Assembly (NCBI GenBank): GCA_007748055.1 | Contig: CP036279.1 | Location: forward strand, 3,100,001 to 3,164,000 | DNA: 64,000 nt | DNA from: Kolteria novifilia | GTDB lineage: Bacteria > Planctomycetota > Planctomycetia > Kolteriales > Kolteriaceae | Direction of reading: 5' to 3' | Shown here: positions 63,581 to 64,000 of the stretch, piece after piece | Layout: the number at the start of each line of letters is the position of its first letter | Position numbering within the stretch: position 1 is the stretch's first letter | Notes under the pieces: generated by a model | Told to the model about the DNA's origin: nothing | The model's input: only the letters and a program-made list of their open reading frames with translations | The model's database searches: none | Position numbers and translations under genes: made by a program

Positions 63581-64000
63581 ATGCGAAGGATGATGTCGAT
63601 CTGTCGGCCTGGGCCTTGGCTGCTGCTGCTGGCAATGGCTGGTGCGGCGCGGGGACAGGAGGAGTTCGACGGTGGTCCCATTCCGGAGCGGACGGACGTC
63701 TATTCGACGTACACCGATCGCTTCTACAACCCGGAGTGTTGGGCGCCCGAGCACGTTGCCCCCACGCAGGAGATGCGGGAGGCGAAGTGGAGGCTCAAGA
63801 ACCGCTGGAAGCCCTATTTCTCGGCGGGCGTGAAGTACTACTTCCGCAGCAAGCCGACGAACAAGGAACTCGTCACCACGACGCAGAACCTGTTCGACGT
63901 GATTCCTCAAAAGGGCAACACCGACATCTTCATCGACAACCCGCAAGCGGTTACCGCGACGCCGGGGGCGTTGCTCTTTCCCCTGACGTTCGATCCCTAC
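63581..64000 (+). CDS. Secreted protein of unknown function, 3' partial
   Basis: The first 140 codons of a gene that runs off the window. MRRMMSICRPGPWLLLLAMA is a signal peptide, cleaved probably after ARG. GAGGAG stands about 9 bases before the ATG at 63581. The mature start has Tyr-rich text (DVYSTYTDRFYNPECWAPEH), followed by charged residues and WKPYFSAGVKYYFRSKPT, possibly the first strand of a beta-barrel. No stop codon is reached. I cannot assign a family. Confidence 0.65.
   Translation, partial: MRRMMSICRPGPWLLLLAMAGAARGQEEFDGGPIPERTDVYSTYTDRFYNPECWAPEHVAPTQEMREAKWRLKNRWKPYFSAGVKYYFRSKPTNKELVTTTQNLFDVIPQKGNTDIFIDNPQAVTATPGALLFPLTFDPY

Overview
The window looks like chromosomal DNA of a GC-rich member of the Planctomycetota. 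Pointers are a planctomycete-type cytochrome c domain protein, a large membrane-anchored Ser/Thr kinase with TPR repeats, a secreted Cys/Tyr-rich protein, CsrA, many IS66-family remnants and several families of dispersed hairpin repeats. I see no rRNA, tRNA or CRISPR array. Most long antisense reading frames are GC-rich shadows and are left out.

Region 1 (1-14.5 kb) is a surface-glycan locus on the + strand. It holds a NeuB-type nonulosonate synthase (5' end off the window), a PseG/SpsG-like protein, HisH-like and HisF-like ammonia-supplying subunits, a WbpG-type N-acetyl sugar amidotransferase, three methyltransferases, and a 1747-residue protein that strings together five glycosyltransferase-like modules. 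Together they suggest synthesis, amidination, methylation and polymer assembly of a sialic-acid-like (legionaminic/pseudaminic-type) sugar.

Region 2 (14.8-22.5 kb) holds a secreted unknown, an FHA-GAF-class III nucleotide cyclase, and, converging on it, a kinase/pseudokinase/TM/TPR protein. Region 3 (22.4-45.6 kb) is mixed housekeeping and accessory: TonB-dependent receptor, VTT-domain membrane protein, HisD, DUF2203 protein, Cys-rich secreted protein, two GNATs, PfkB kinase, a GT39 and GT2-like pair, PD40 propeller protein, CsrA followed by a 33-residue membrane peptide, planctomycete cytochrome c protein, LeuS and a secreted glycerophosphodiesterase.

Region 4 (45.7-53.2 kb) is an insertion-sequence graveyard. 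It contains one end of a Tn5/IS50-like element, two copies of an IS66 element sharing one internal deletion, another internally deleted IS66, an apparently intact ISL3 transposase, an Rhs fragment, the C-terminal tail of a probable toxin with a tightly linked downstream gene, and an AT-richer DUF4240 gene. Region 5 (53.2-64 kb) holds an AI-2E family exporter, a Kef-type antiporter, a ferritin-like protein behind an AT-rich promoter-like island, a 166-bp MITE, a rifampicin-phosphotransferase-like protein, a GAF-like protein, a DUF454 membrane protein, an M14/DUF2817 peptidase and a secreted protein running off the end.

All calls come from reading the translated sequence and motifs by eye; no database search was run.
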